Below are positions 1 to 8,524 of a DNA stretch of 64,000 bases, piece after piece. Location of the stretch: positions 37,661 to 101,660 of the forward strand of contig JAFYMF010000023.1 of NCBI GenBank assembly GCA_017556745.1. The letters are read 5' to 3'. Below the pieces are notes generated by a model. The model was given only the letters and a program-made list of their open reading frames with translations. It was not told where the DNA came from and ran no database searches. The stretch comes from Clostridia bacterium. GTDB lineage: Bacteria; Bacillota; Clostridia; Oscillospirales; CAG-272. Position 1 is the stretch's first letter. The number at the start of each line of letters is the position of its first letter. Position numbers and translations under genes: made by a program.

Positions 1-738
1 AAAGGACTTGTTGCCATGCAGAAGTTGGCAACAAAGGCAGATCTTACCCTTGAGTCAAAGGTTATCCAGAATGTAGTAACCTCCTCTGTCCTTGAAATGT
101 ACAATATTGCAGAAAACGATATCTCTAAGTACAAGGCAGAGCTTGCCGCACAGAATCTTACCGACAGAGTTTATAGATATATCACCGGTGTGTTTGAACT
201 TCAGTCAAGAAGCTATCTGCTCTCCGGAGACAGCGGAATAGTTGATCTCAGAGACGAAACCGTGCTTGCTGCCATAAACAACGAGGACGAATTTGCCTGT
301 GTCAAGCAGATACTTATCCGTAACGACGAGGGTGACGACAAGGAAGAGAATTACCGCCGTGCACAGTATGCACTGCAGAGAATAGAGAACGGAGAGCTCT
401 TCGAAGTCGTTATGAAGGACATGGGAGAGGATAAGGATCTGAAAAACCAGAGCGACGGATATTATTTTACTCACTATGAATATCTTGAGGAGTTCGAAGA
501 GGCGACCTTTGCTCTTGAGATCGGTGAGATAAGCGACATTGTAGAGACGGAAGTCGGATACAGTATTATAAAGCGTTATCCCAAGGATGAGGAATACATT
601 CAGAAGCACTACAGTGACCTTAAAAACAGTTACTCCCTGGCAAGTTATTATCGTGCGGAGGATGAAATAATGGCGGCTCTTCCCGCTCCTGTATACGGAG
701 ACATATACACCCTCCTTACAATAGAGAACGTAAAATAA
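1..738 (+). CDS. PpiC/PrsA-type peptidyl-prolyl isomerase, C-terminal part
   Basis: The gene is cut by the window start: the frame is open to base 1, so the ATG at 16 is probably internal. The visible part resembles extracytoplasmic parvulin foldases (PrsA/SurA type). A helical linker of about 90 residues comes first. A rotamase-like domain follows at about residues 95-190, with the VKQILIR opening strand, the FALEIGEISD segment and VETEVGYSIIKR near its end, then a short helical tail. Such proteins fold exported proteins at the outer face of the membrane. The signal peptide or lipobox would lie upstream and is not visible. It ends 71 bases before the CxxC-repeat gene on the same strand. Family assignment is good; the exact subtype is inference. 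Confidence 0.75.
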   Translation, partial: KGLVAMQKLATKADLTLESKVIQNVVTSSVLEMYNIAENDISKYKAELAAQNLTDRVYRYITGVFELQSRSYLLSGDSGIVDLRDETVLAAINNEDEFACVKQILIRNDEGDDKEENYRRAQYALQRIENGELFEVVMKDMGEDKDLKNQSDGYYFTHYEYLEEFEEATFALEIGEISDIVETEVGYSIIKRYPKDEEYIQKHYSDLKNSYSLASYYRAEDEIMAALPAPVYGDIYTLLTIENVK

Positions 739-809
739 CCGAGCGGAAGAATTCACGTTTGATTTTACCGCAGGTTCAATACAGTCATAAATTAAAGGTG
801 TGATTTTTA

Positions 810-1319
810 ATGAATATAATTTGTAAAATAAGGGGACATAAATGGAGAGACGGCTACTGCTCAAGATGCGGCAGTGAGCATCAGGGCCATGAATGGGCTC
901 CTCAGCCGGGAATATGCGTTGAAAAGTGTGTTATCTGCAATATGTCAAAGGAAGTGGAGCACTCCTTCTCTCCTCGTGGTAACTGTGAGTACGTATGTAC
1001 CAATTGCGGAAAACAGATAGTAAGGCACAAGCTGGTTCCTAAGGGAAATTGTATTGCAGTATGTGTCAACTGCGGTGTGGAAAAGGCCGACCATAAGTGG
1101 AATGCTGTTAAAAAGAGCAACGGAACGGTAAAGGCCGGTTGTAAATGTACCGTATGCGGTGCCGACAATCCCGAGGGAGAGCATATCCCTACCGTTAGAA
1201 TGCATGTCTCGGGTACTGCCTTTCTGGTTTGTTCGGTGTGCGGTCTCACGCTCAGAGAGCTCAGCCGTGACGAGGTAGCAAGGTATACCGCTTCACATCC
1301 TCAGCATCCAGCGGAATAA
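810..1319 (+). CDS. Cysteine-rich zinc-ribbon repeat protein, unknown function
   Basis: 169 residues built from about five degenerate modules. Each has a His followed by an aromatic or hydrophobic residue, a short spacer, then C-x3-C-x2-C (for example CVEKCVICN, CEYVCTNCG, CIAVCVNCG). The spacing suggests tandem zinc ribbons, each binding one metal ion. There is no signal peptide or membrane segment, so the protein is probably cytosolic. The first module (GHKWRDGYCSRCG) resembles the short zinc ribbon at the N-terminus of many Clostridia proteins of unknown role. It lies downstream of the foldase gene and ends at a bidirectional terminator. No enzymatic domain is visible. A scaffold or nucleic-acid-binding role is possible but unsupported. 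Confidence 0.7.
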   Translation: MNIICKIRGHKWRDGYCSRCGSEHQGHEWAPQPGICVEKCVICNMSKEVEHSFSPRGNCEYVCTNCGKQIVRHKLVPKGNCIAVCVNCGVEKADHKWNAVKKSNGTVKAGCKCTVCGADNPEGEHIPTVRMHVSGTAFLVCSVCGLTLRELSRDEVARYTASHPQHPAE

Positions 1320-1330
1320 TAAGTAAGCAA

Positions 1331-1388
1331 AAAAAATCACCCATTGAAAACGCATCTTATTTGAGGCGCAATTCAATGGGTGATTTTT
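1331..1388. terminator. Bidirectional intrinsic terminator
   Basis: An inverted repeat has arms at 1331-1348 and 1373-1388 (TCACCCATTGAA paired with TTCAATGGGTGA). An A-run precedes it and a T-run follows, so it can stop the CxxC-repeat gene on the plus strand and the convergent membrane-protein gene ending at 1391. Confidence 0.85.
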
Positions 1389-1390
1389 AA

Positions 1391-1945
1391 TTATTTTTCT
1401 ATAATGTTTACAGAGGGGTTCTTTTCTTTTATCTCACGGGTAAGCTTTTCGTAGCTTCCGGTGACAAAGGTACTTTTATAAATACGTACGAGCTCACCGG
1501 TAAGGAAGCGGATCTTTACCTCATCGCCTTTGGACTCAATGTCACTGATACCGGAGTAACGGAACTCCATCGGGTGATCGTCGCCCGAGGCAGTTATTTT
1601 GCCGTTTTCAAAGATGACTGTATGGATCCACATATTATTGTCTTGGGGAGTGGGACGGACACCGTAGGATTTTACACACATTCCGTAATTCTTCTTTGCC
1701 TTTACAATATCAGACAGAAGTGCAAAGTACATGGAAAGAAGACCGAGAAATATAAAGAGTGCGGGAAGAGCAATGCCGTTTGTGCCAAATCCGCTGAGTG
1801 CGAATGCAAGGAGCACACCTGCCGAAAAATAGACTATTCCCATTACAAGAAGGAGAAGAAACTTTTTGTTCTGTTTTGGATCGTATCGGCCGTCAAGCTC
1901 CCAAGATCTGTATCGCTTCCAGGTAACGAGATACTCGTTTTTCAT
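1391..1945 (-). CDS. Small two-helix membrane protein, unknown function
   Basis: 184 residues from the ATG at 1945, chosen because AAGGAGGGGT lies just upstream; the frame stays open further but has no better ribosome site. Two hydrophobic segments at about residues 28-72 (LLLLVMGIVYF and ALPALFIFLGLLSMYF) form a membrane hairpin. A soluble C-terminal beta-rich region of about 100 residues follows. This layout resembles YcxB-like or bacterial PH-like membrane proteins, but I cannot name the family. It starts 13 bases after the stop of the CBM9-like gene, so the two are probably co-transcribed. Confidence 0.6.
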   Translation of the reverse strand: MKNEYLVTWKRYRSWELDGRYDPKQNKKFLLLLVMGIVYFSAGVLLAFALSGFGTNGIALPALFIFLGLLSMYFALLSDIVKAKKNYGMCVKSYGVRPTPQDNNMWIHTVIFENGKITASGDDHPMEFRYSGISDIESKGDEVKIRFLTGELVRIYKSTFVTGSYEKLTREIKEKNPSVNIIEK

Positions 1946-1958
1946 ACCCAACCCCTCC

Positions 1959-2567
1959 TTATTCGATGACAAGTTCTCCGAAATGCTCGGGACAGTGATA
2001 GTCCGGATTCTCAGTTTTAACGGGATTCCACATTCCGTAGTGGGGAACAGCGGTCTGGTCACCGCATTTATAGAAATTTGCAAAGAATTTATATCCGGAT
2101 TTAAGGATATCACGGGAAATACCGAACAGCTTTTCGATCTGTTCTACTGTGACCTTGCTGTATACGCACCACTCGTCACCCTCGCGGGCAGGCTCGGCAT
2201 CAAAAAGATCGGATATATCCTCGCGCCCGTGACGGGAGGTACCAAGCTCAGCAAGAACCGCACCGTTGGCATTGGTCTCGATATTGAGATATCTGAGACT
2301 GGTATTATCGAATCTTACAAAGAACTCAAGAGCACTGTCGGTGCAAACGGGAACACTCTTTCCTGTGTAACGGGCAAGGGGATCAGCTTCCTTTGCCGCC
2401 ACTCTCAGATAAAAAGCATCGTTCGGAACGTACGCAAGCTGAGCGTAAGCTACCGGTTCGTAACCGCCGGATGCCCACATGAAGGTGTCAATTTTTGCGT
2501 GAGGAACTGAAGAAAAATCTATATCTTCTTTTTTGGTGAATTTTTTTACCGTATAACTTGCTTTCAT
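1959..2567 (-). CDS. CBM9-like carbohydrate-binding protein without signal peptide
   Basis: 202 residues that look like a single CBM9-type beta-sandwich (the CBM9_2 group). Typical features are the early AQLAYVPNDAFYLRVAAKE strand pair, DSALEFFVRFD, LNIETNANGAV, and the closing NFYKCGD then HYGMWNPV with the FGELVIE strand. In secreted enzymes this module binds sugars. Here it is the whole protein and no export signal is visible, so it probably works in the cytosol. First gene of a two-gene unit with the membrane protein that ends at 1391. The sugar ligand cannot be inferred. The fold assignment rests on remembered family motifs. Confidence 0.65.
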   Translation of the reverse strand: MKASYTVKKFTKKEDIDFSSVPHAKIDTFMWASGGYEPVAYAQLAYVPNDAFYLRVAAKEADPLARYTGKSVPVCTDSALEFFVRFDNTSLRYLNIETNANGAVLAELGTSRHGREDISDLFDAEPAREGDEWCVYSKVTVEQIEKLFGISRDILKSGYKFFANFYKCGDQTAVPHYGMWNPVKTENPDYHCPEHFGELVIE

Positions 2568-2700
2568 TTTCCGTCTCCGTTTTTCATTATTTGAGTCGGC
2601 AGCAGCCGTACTCTGTACTAATTATACTCAAAGGAAACTCCATTGTCAATATGTGAGATTTTTGTCCCTTTAACTGTGAAGAGTATGGAAGATTTTATAC

Positions 2701-2729
2701 TTGAAAAAAGTTAGAGTATATGGTACAAT
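2701..2729 (+). promoter_or_regulatory. Sigma-A promoter of the YgjV-like gene
   Basis: TTGAAA at 2701-2706, a 17-base spacer, then TACAAT at 2724-2729. TGG directly before the -10 box gives a TGn extended -10. The gene starts 37 bases downstream. Confidence 0.7.
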
Positions 2730-2765
2730 ACCATAGTTATTTTGTCTTTGAAAGGATAGAATCAT

Positions 2766-3269
2766 ATGGAATTAGCAGCTCAGATCATAGGTATCGTGGG
2801 AATGACGCTGAATATCTTGTCATTTCAGTGTAAAAAGAATCGGAATCTTTTTATTATGATGGGTATCGGCGGCGTTATGTGGGTACTTAATTACTTTTTG
2901 CTTGGTGCAATCGTCGGCGCGGCATTCAACATGATAAATATTGTCAGAAGCTTTCTTGCCATACAGGATAAGACCCGTACCAAGATGGTATTTGCGATCA
3001 TGGTCTGTGTTTATATTGTGACGGTAATATTTACATATGAAAGCCCGGTTTCTATTCTCCTTTTGGTAGCACAGCTCGTAGGTACCTACGCTATGTGGTT
3101 CGGAGACGGTAAGCGCATCCGTACTCTGCAGCTTTGTGTGGTATCTCCGATATGGTTGTTCAACAACATTCTGGTGTTTACCATCGGTGGTATTATAGCT
3201 GAGGTGTTTACCATAGCCTCCGCGATAATCTCATTTTTCCGTTACCGCAAGACGGGATTTGAAAAATAA
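2766..3269 (+). CDS. YgjV-family integral membrane protein
   Basis: 167 residues, almost all in hydrophobic segments (about five or six helices) with short charged loops. The opening segment and the FQCKKNRNLFIMMGIGGVMW stretch match my memory of the inner-membrane YgjV family (Imp-YgjV), whose function is unknown. Preceded by a clear sigma-A promoter at 2701-2729 and the ribosome site GAAAGGA. Followed directly by a strong bidirectional terminator, so it is a single-gene unit. Confidence 0.7.
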   Translation: MELAAQIIGIVGMTLNILSFQCKKNRNLFIMMGIGGVMWVLNYFLLGAIVGAAFNMINIVRSFLAIQDKTRTKMVFAIMVCVYIVTVIFTYESPVSILLLVAQLVGTYAMWFGDGKRIRTLQLCVVSPIWLFNNILVFTIGGIIAEVFTIASAIISFFRYRKTGFEK

Positions 3270-3281
3270 GGACAGCTTTGC

Positions 3282-3320
3282 AAAAAACGTCATATCTCAA
3301 AAGGAGATATGACGTTTTTT
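3282..3320. terminator. Bidirectional intrinsic terminator
   Basis: Arms AAAAAACGTCATATCTC (3282-3298) and its complement (3304-3320) enclose a five-base loop, with A- and T-runs on either side. It serves the YgjV-like gene and the convergent araC-type gene. Confidence 0.9.
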
Positions 3321-4228
3321 TATTCTTTGAAAGATATTTCCTTCCGCAGTTTACGATATTCGGAGGGTGTCATATTTGTGACCGACCGAAAGGCTCGTAT
3401 GAAGGTAGAAAGAGAACCAAAGCCCACTTCGTAGGCGATATCGGTCATAGGGCGTCCCTCAATGATGAGTGATTGACTTTTGACGATCCTTCGCTTCATA
3501 ATATAGTCTGATATTGTGGTATCAAAATACTTTCGGAACAATCTGGAAATGTACTCTCTGCTGTAAAAGAAATGATCTGCGACCTGTGACACCGATGATA
3601 TTTCCGAAAAATTGCGGTCGATATACCGTTGTAACATAAGAATATTTTCAGGCAAGGAAGAGATCCCTTTTTTGGGACGGCAGTTTTCTTGACTTAGCAA
3701 ATAGAAAATTTGAATGATATACGAAAGTACCAAAGCCTCTTCGATGGGAGACGGCGACCCGGCCAATGTTGTTTTCAGGCGGCTCTGCAGATCGGTAAAA
3801 TTCTGTCTCATCTCCGGAGAAGTAAATTCAAGAATACCCCCATTGCTTGTTCGACTTAAAAATGAGGTAAGAGCACTATGGCCAATCGCATCAAACGCCG
3901 AAGGGTATAAATAGAACACGTGACGTTTATAGTTTGTCCGCTCGCAATTGATCACGGACATATGAAAATTACCGGGAGGAACCAGAATAATATCGCCGTA
4001 TTCAGGATAATAAACACAATCCTCGCAAATATACTTAATGTCCCCTTCTTCAAAGATCACGAGTTCATAGTAGTCATGATAGTGAAGATCTGAGGGATAG
4101 GTACGGCGATCGTATACCGTATCTCTGTAAGAGTAGAAAAGCATATCGGTGACAATATGATTCTTCCAATTCATGATCTCGGAATGTATTTCCATTTGCT
4201 GTTTTACATAGTGGGAAAGTAACTTCAT
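3320..4228 (-). CDS. AraC-family transcriptional regulator with cupin sensor domain
   Basis: 302 residues from the ATG at 4228, which has AGAGGT just upstream; an earlier in-frame ATG at 4270 lacks a ribosome site. The N-terminal half (about 35-140) is a cupin-like ligand domain (LHYHDYYELVIFEEG, then GDIILVPPGNFH). The last 100 residues carry two helix-turn-helix motifs (SQVADHFFYSREYISRLFRK and MTDIAYEVGFGSLSTFIRAF) and the closing TPSEYRKLR. Such proteins usually activate adjacent sugar-use genes when ligand binds. It is divergent from the GDPD-oxidoreductase operon 123 bases away, the obvious target. The ligand is unknown. Confidence 0.9.
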   Translation of the reverse strand: MKLLSHYVKQQMEIHSEIMNWKNHIVTDMLFYSYRDTVYDRRTYPSDLHYHDYYELVIFEEGDIKYICEDCVYYPEYGDIILVPPGNFHMSVINCERTNYKRHVFYLYPSAFDAIGHSALTSFLSRTSNGGILEFTSPEMRQNFTDLQSRLKTTLAGSPSPIEEALVLSYIIQIFYLLSQENCRPKKGISSLPENILMLQRYIDRNFSEISSVSQVADHFFYSREYISRLFRKYFDTTISDYIMKRRIVKSQSLIIEGRPMTDIAYEVGFGSLSTFIRAFRSVTNMTPSEYRKLRKEISFKE

Positions 4229-4351
4229 GATTACCTCTGTAAATATCACGAAATGAAATATATTTATCACATAATAAAAAGATTATCAATTTGTGATGTG
4301 GTATGCTATATTATATCAGAATTGTTTAATTTGTCAAACGGAGAAAATGAA
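4229..4351. promoter_or_regulatory. Divergent regulatory region between araC-type gene and GDPD operon
   Basis: AT-rich, 123 bases. On the plus strand TTATCA (4287-4292), an 18-base gap and TATATT (4311-4316) form a weak promoter candidate for the GDPD operon. An AraC-type protein would be expected to bind here. I see no clear direct-repeat operator. Confidence 0.4.
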
Positions 4352-5077
4352 ATGAATATATTTGACATTCCAAAAACACATTTTATCAGTCATCGCGGCT
4401 TTATGCCGCTCGCTCCGGAAAATTCGCTTCCATCCTTTTATTATGCGGGACTTCTCCGACAGTGGGCAATTGAGACCGACGTTCATGTTACTCGCGATGG
4501 GGAGATAGTATGCTGTCACAATGATACCATAGACCAATACTGCAATGGGGTCGGTGAAATTTCAGAAATGTCGTATAGTGAGATCAACCGATTCGAGATA
4601 GTCAACGGTAACCGTGTGGAGTGTTTCGGTAAAGAGGAAAGAAAAATCCCGTTGTTTTCCGAATATTTGTCTATTTGCAGACGATTTGGAAGTATTCCGT
4701 TTATTGAGCTTAAAATCGATGATGCGGAGTACGTAATCCATCATTTACATAAAAACGGTTTTTCCGATGACGAGGTCGTTATGAGCTCCACCGTACTGTC
4801 AAGGCTCGATGCCTCCAGACAATGCGCTCCCGATATGTTTGTACACTGGATATTTGCCGAGGAAGACAGATTGGCAGAGCTGTGCGCTCTCGGAAATGCC
4901 GGATTATCCTGGTGTATTTCCGATTCTTTTTCCTGCGACGAGGAGAAGATCAAACTCGTCCATGAAATGGGGATGAAGGTCTGCTTGCGCGCCGCAGACG
5001 ACAGGGAAAGTCTTGAACGCATGAATGCGCTTGGGCTTGACTACATACCTACGAATAAAATGCACGATAAAATATAA
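4352..5077 (+). CDS. Glycerophosphodiester phosphodiesterase family protein
   Basis: 241 residues from the ATG at 4352, which has GGAGA about seven bases upstream; the longer frame from 4253 has no ribosome site. The protein starts with the GDPD signature: SHRGFMPLAPENSLPSF (catalytic HRG and metal-binding ENS), then ETDVHVTRDGEIVCCHND (metal-binding E-D pair and catalytic H-D). PFIELKID and LDYIPTNKM close the TIM barrel. It hydrolyses phosphodiesters of glycerol or related head groups. No signal peptide, so cytosolic. Co-transcribed with the FAD oxidoreductase 12 bases downstream, which suggests a substrate other than ordinary phospholipid turnover. Confidence 0.88.
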   Translation: MNIFDIPKTHFISHRGFMPLAPENSLPSFYYAGLLRQWAIETDVHVTRDGEIVCCHNDTIDQYCNGVGEISEMSYSEINRFEIVNGNRVECFGKEERKIPLFSEYLSICRRFGSIPFIELKIDDAEYVIHHLHKNGFSDDEVVMSSTVLSRLDASRQCAPDMFVHWIFAEEDRLAELCALGNAGLSWCISDSFSCDEEKIKLVHEMGMKVCLRAADDRESLERMNALGLDYIPTNKMHDKI

Positions 5078-5089
5078 AGGTGAAAAATA

Positions 5090-6907
5090 ATGAAGGAAGC
5101 ACTGAAAATCAAACGCCACAAAGTGGATATTTGCATAATCGGCGGAGGGATCGGCGGTATGTTTACTGCCATATCTGCGGCAAGGCACGGTGCCAGAGTC
5201 GCTCTTATGCACGACCGTCCTGTTCTTGGGGGAAATGCCAGCAGTGAGATCAGAATGTGGATCTCGGGGGCAGGTACCCGTGTCCGCGATCTCCAGGAGA
5301 CGGGTATTATGGAAGAATTACAACTTAAAAATATGTACCGCAACCCCAAAAGAAATTGGAGTACGTGGGATGCCCTTCTGTATGAGATGGTACGCTTTGA
5401 GCCGAATATCGATTTGATCCTCAACTGCAGCTGTAATGACGCCATTACGGAAAACGGTGTCATCAAAAGTGTAAAGGGATTTCAGCTGACTACTTATACA
5501 TGGCATGAGGTGGAGGCAAGTATATTTGTTGACAGCTCGGGGGACAGTATTTTGGCGCCCCTCACCGGTGCGGAATATAAAGTCGGACGGGAGGCAAAGG
5601 ACGATCACGGGGAGGAATTCGGACTTGATGTGGCGGATACACATACTATGGGTATGAGTATCCTGCTCCAGTGCCGCGAGACCGATCATCCTGTTGAATT
5701 TACTCCACCCCAGTGGGCATACAGCTTTCCCGATGACGCTGCAATGAAAAATAAGCCTCACAATATATATGCGATCAATACAAATTTCTATTGGATCGAG
5801 CTTGGCGGTATGCAAAACAGTATCGATGATACAGAAGAGATCCGTGATGAGCTTTTGAAGATCGCTTTTGGTGTCTGGGATCATATGAAAAATCACGGAG
5901 ATCACGGAGCCGATAACTGGGAGCTTGAATGGGTTGGATTTTTACCCGGCAAGCGCGAAAGCCGCAGATACGTGGGTGATTACCTTCTGACACAGCACGA
6001 TGTTGAAGAGTGTCCGCGCTTTGAGGACACGGTGGCGTATGGTGGTTGGCAGATCGACAATCATTTGCCGGGCGGCTTCTACATGGATGCGAAAGACGGA
6101 GGACATTTACAAAAGCGCAGGCTTTCCGAGCCGTATTCTATTCCGCTTAGGTCTCTTTACTCGAAAAATATTGAAAATCTGATGTTTGCAGGAAGAAACA
6201 TCAGTGCTTCTCACGTGGCATTCAGTTCCGCCAGAGTTATGGGAACCATCGGTGTGATCGGCCAGGCGGTGGGAACTGCTGCATCGGTTGCGGTTAAATA
6301 CGGACTTTCTCCGAGGGAGGCGGCAAAGACAAAAATTACCGAGATACAAAAGTTACTGATGGATGATGACTGTTTCCTGCCGGGATTTCGTCGGGAACCC
6401 TCAAAACTTGCTCAAAGTGCTGTCCTTACCGCAGATTACGGTGATCCGTCTATGATACTTAACGGTATAGACCGTCGCATATGGGGTAACGATAACGGAT
6501 ATTACGGAAAGACAAATAAGGCGATTACCTATACTTTTGATACGCCAACTTTTGTAAGCGGAGTAAGACTGGTATTTGACAGCGATCTTGACAGGGAATA
6601 CACCGACGGTAACCCCGATGCTCTGCACACCTCATCAACATTGTTCTTCCCCAAAAGCTACAATAACACGAGCTTTGGATTTCCTAAATGCTTGGTCAAG
6701 CATTATAGGATCGAGGTCATGGACGAATCGGGGAACTGGAATACCGCTATCGAGATAACCAACAACAATCAGCGTTTCGTCAAGCATGAACTAAACGTTA
6801 AGGTCAAAGCGGTTCGGCTGATTCCGCTCAGTACTTATCACAGTGAACGAAAAACACAGGATTACGGATCGGCAACTGCACATATATTCAATTTTGAAGT
6901 TTATTAA
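5090..6907 (+). CDS. FAD-dependent oxidoreductase (FAD_oxidored family)
   Basis: 605 residues. It starts with a dinucleotide-binding motif VDICIIGGGIGGMFTAISAA, followed by the LGGNASSEIRMWI motif typical of this family. The FAD domain runs to about residue 430 (NLMFAGRNISASHVAFSSAR is the second FAD-contact segment, VMGTIGVIGQAVGTAA follows). The last 150 residues look like a beta-sandwich resembling discoidin or galactose-binding modules. Family members are common in carbohydrate-use loci of Bacteroidetes and Clostridia; their substrates are mostly unknown. No signal peptide. Second gene of the AraC-controlled unit with the GDPD protein, then a strong terminator. Confidence 0.85.
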   Translation: MKEALKIKRHKVDICIIGGGIGGMFTAISAARHGARVALMHDRPVLGGNASSEIRMWISGAGTRVRDLQETGIMEELQLKNMYRNPKRNWSTWDALLYEMVRFEPNIDLILNCSCNDAITENGVIKSVKGFQLTTYTWHEVEASIFVDSSGDSILAPLTGAEYKVGREAKDDHGEEFGLDVADTHTMGMSILLQCRETDHPVEFTPPQWAYSFPDDAAMKNKPHNIYAINTNFYWIELGGMQNSIDDTEEIRDELLKIAFGVWDHMKNHGDHGADNWELEWVGFLPGKRESRRYVGDYLLTQHDVEECPRFEDTVAYGGWQIDNHLPGGFYMDAKDGGHLQKRRLSEPYSIPLRSLYSKNIENLMFAGRNISASHVAFSSARVMGTIGVIGQAVGTAASVAVKYGLSPREAAKTKITEIQKLLMDDDCFLPGFRREPSKLAQSAVLTADYGDPSMILNGIDRRIWGNDNGYYGKTNKAITYTFDTPTFVSGVRLVFDSDLDREYTDGNPDALHTSSTLFFPKSYNNTSFGFPKCLVKHYRIEVMDESGNWNTAIEITNNNQRFVKHELNVKVKAVRLIPLSTYHSERKTQDYGSATAHIFNFEVY

Positions 6908-6955
6908 GATCTCATGATTGTGCTTTTATGTTAGCAAAAGCAGTGATTGTTATCA

Positions 6956-6993
6956 AAAAGGACGAAGAATTTAAAAAATTCTTCGTCCTTTTT
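6956..6993 (+). terminator. Intrinsic terminator of the GDPD-oxidoreductase operon
   Basis: A near-perfect hairpin (AAAAAGGACGAAGAATTT paired with its complement, short A loop) ends in a T-run. It may also serve the minus-strand gene ending at 7069. Confidence 0.88.
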
Positions 6994-7068
6994 ATGTTGT
7001 CGGGTAATCTGTTTTTTAGAGTACAGACTTTTTAAAAATCTCTTTTTACTTGATTTATTGACTGCTTT

Positions 7069-8403
7069 TTAGGTGTTGATACCTTCGGCAAATTCATCTA
7101 TGATACCCAAGTCCCAAAGGAGTCTCGGAAGTACGTATTTATCACGTATATCTTTAGATGCAAGGAAAATATCGGGCAGGAGACTCTTGTCTGTTCCGAT
7201 TTCAGATATGCAGGTGGGTAACCCCAGTTCAGTCATGAATTTTTCTATACTGTCCGCACTGGGGAGCTCTTCATTTATTATCTCGAGTATCTCATCCCAT
7301 TTTTGAAGTATGATCTCAAGACGGTCACGGTGCTTTTGTTTATCGTATTTTCCTTCTTTTTTCTCGAGAGCTATCATGCCCTCAGCCGACTTCCCCAGCA
7401 AGGAACGAAGCTTGCCGTTCCATAATTCTACATCAAAGCTTTCAACGTATTTAAGAGCACGGTCTTTGGCGGGTGTGATATTCTTTAACTTTTCGTATAG
7501 TTTCAGTGAGACGAGGGTCCCGAGGGCACACTGTATTCCGTGTAGCTCTACCGCATCGCCAAATTCAGCCCCTCTCATATCGATCACATGGGATATGTAG
7601 TGTTCAACACCTGAAGCCGGGCGGGATATTCCTGCGTAATTCATGGCAATGCTTCCTGTACTTAATGCGTCAAATACAGTTGTCACTGCTTCTTTTTCCC
7701 CGCTTTTCAGTGCATGCGCTTGCTCGGTAACACATTTTACCGCATATCTTATCAGTTCCGCGATCTCCTCGCAGTAATATTCTCCGCATATCAGATTTGC
7801 AATTCGCCATTCACATATACTGATGTATTTTGCCAGCATATCGCCGACACCTGCCAGCATCATTTTTTCAGGTGCATCGGCAAGTATATCAGTGTCTCCT
7901 ATTATAATGTCAGCACACCGTGACGGCACAGAGGTTTTGATACCGTCGAGAGTTACCGATGAGGTCATAGAGGCATATCCGTCCATAGAGGGGGCGGTGG
8001 CAACTATAACATAAGGGAGTTTTGTGTGCAGCGCAAGTATCTTGGCGGTGTCGTTTATAACTCCGGAGCCCACCGCGATTATAATATCGCAATCGGCTCT
8101 CATGTGCATAAATGCTGAGCCTGTGGTTTTTTCATCTGGTTCAAGGTGCCCGTCGTCAAATGAGAATGAGGAATATTTTATACCTACGCTGTCAAGAAGA
8201 CGACATACTTCTTCACCTGCCGCGGTAAATGTATTTATATCGGAAAGAATGTACGGATTTTCAGCACCGAAACTTTTTATTATCTGAGGAAGTTCACGTA
8301 AAGCTCCGGACCCTGCGATTATCTTGCTTTGAAATGTATGTGTGCGGCCACAACTGCAGACTGTTCCGTTCATTTTTTTAAGTTTTTCCATTATCATACT
8401 CAT
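7069..8403 (-). CDS. araM: sn-glycerol-1-phosphate dehydrogenase-like protein (AraM/EgsA family)
   Basis: 444 residues from the ATG at 8403, six bases after GAGGTG; GTG at 8412 and ATG at 8409 are alternatives. It belongs to the iron-containing dehydrogenase superfamily: AVGSGVINDTAKILA is the NAD-binding loop, PSMDGYASMTSSVTLDG is typical of AraM, and the metal ligands are probably the Asp in VGDMLAKY and the His in GVEHYISHV and ELHGIQCALG. The B. subtilis homologue reduces dihydroxyacetone phosphate to glycerol-1-phosphate. An extra CSCGRTH motif sits near the N-terminus. The C-terminal 120 residues are helical. It converges with the GDPD operon, so a link through glycerophosphate chemistry is possible but not shown. 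Confidence 0.85.
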   Translation of the reverse strand: MSMIMEKLKKMNGTVCSCGRTHTFQSKIIAGSGALRELPQIIKSFGAENPYILSDINTFTAAGEEVCRLLDSVGIKYSSFSFDDGHLEPDEKTTGSAFMHMRADCDIIIAVGSGVINDTAKILALHTKLPYVIVATAPSMDGYASMTSSVTLDGIKTSVPSRCADIIIGDTDILADAPEKMMLAGVGDMLAKYISICEWRIANLICGEYYCEEIAELIRYAVKCVTEQAHALKSGEKEAVTTVFDALSTGSIAMNYAGISRPASGVEHYISHVIDMRGAEFGDAVELHGIQCALGTLVSLKLYEKLKNITPAKDRALKYVESFDVELWNGKLRSLLGKSAEGMIALEKKEGKYDKQKHRDRLEIILQKWDEILEIINEELPSADSIEKFMTELGLPTCISEIGTDKSLLPDIFLASKDIRDKYVLPRLLWDLGIIDEFAEGINT

Positions 8404-8524
8404 ATTCATCACCTCACTGTTGAGTATTATAAATCCGATAACATTATTTTGTCAATCGCATCATTATATATTTTCTTTTTTGGGGGAATACTGTAAGCAA
8501 AGCACGGTAAAAGGAGGACGGAGA

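Noticed and set aside
8342..8524. N-terminal extension of SpoVAD from an earlier ATG
   Set aside because: The extra residues are hydrophobic and AT-rich, unlike SpoVAD. The ATG at 8525 has an ideal ribosome site and matches the family start.
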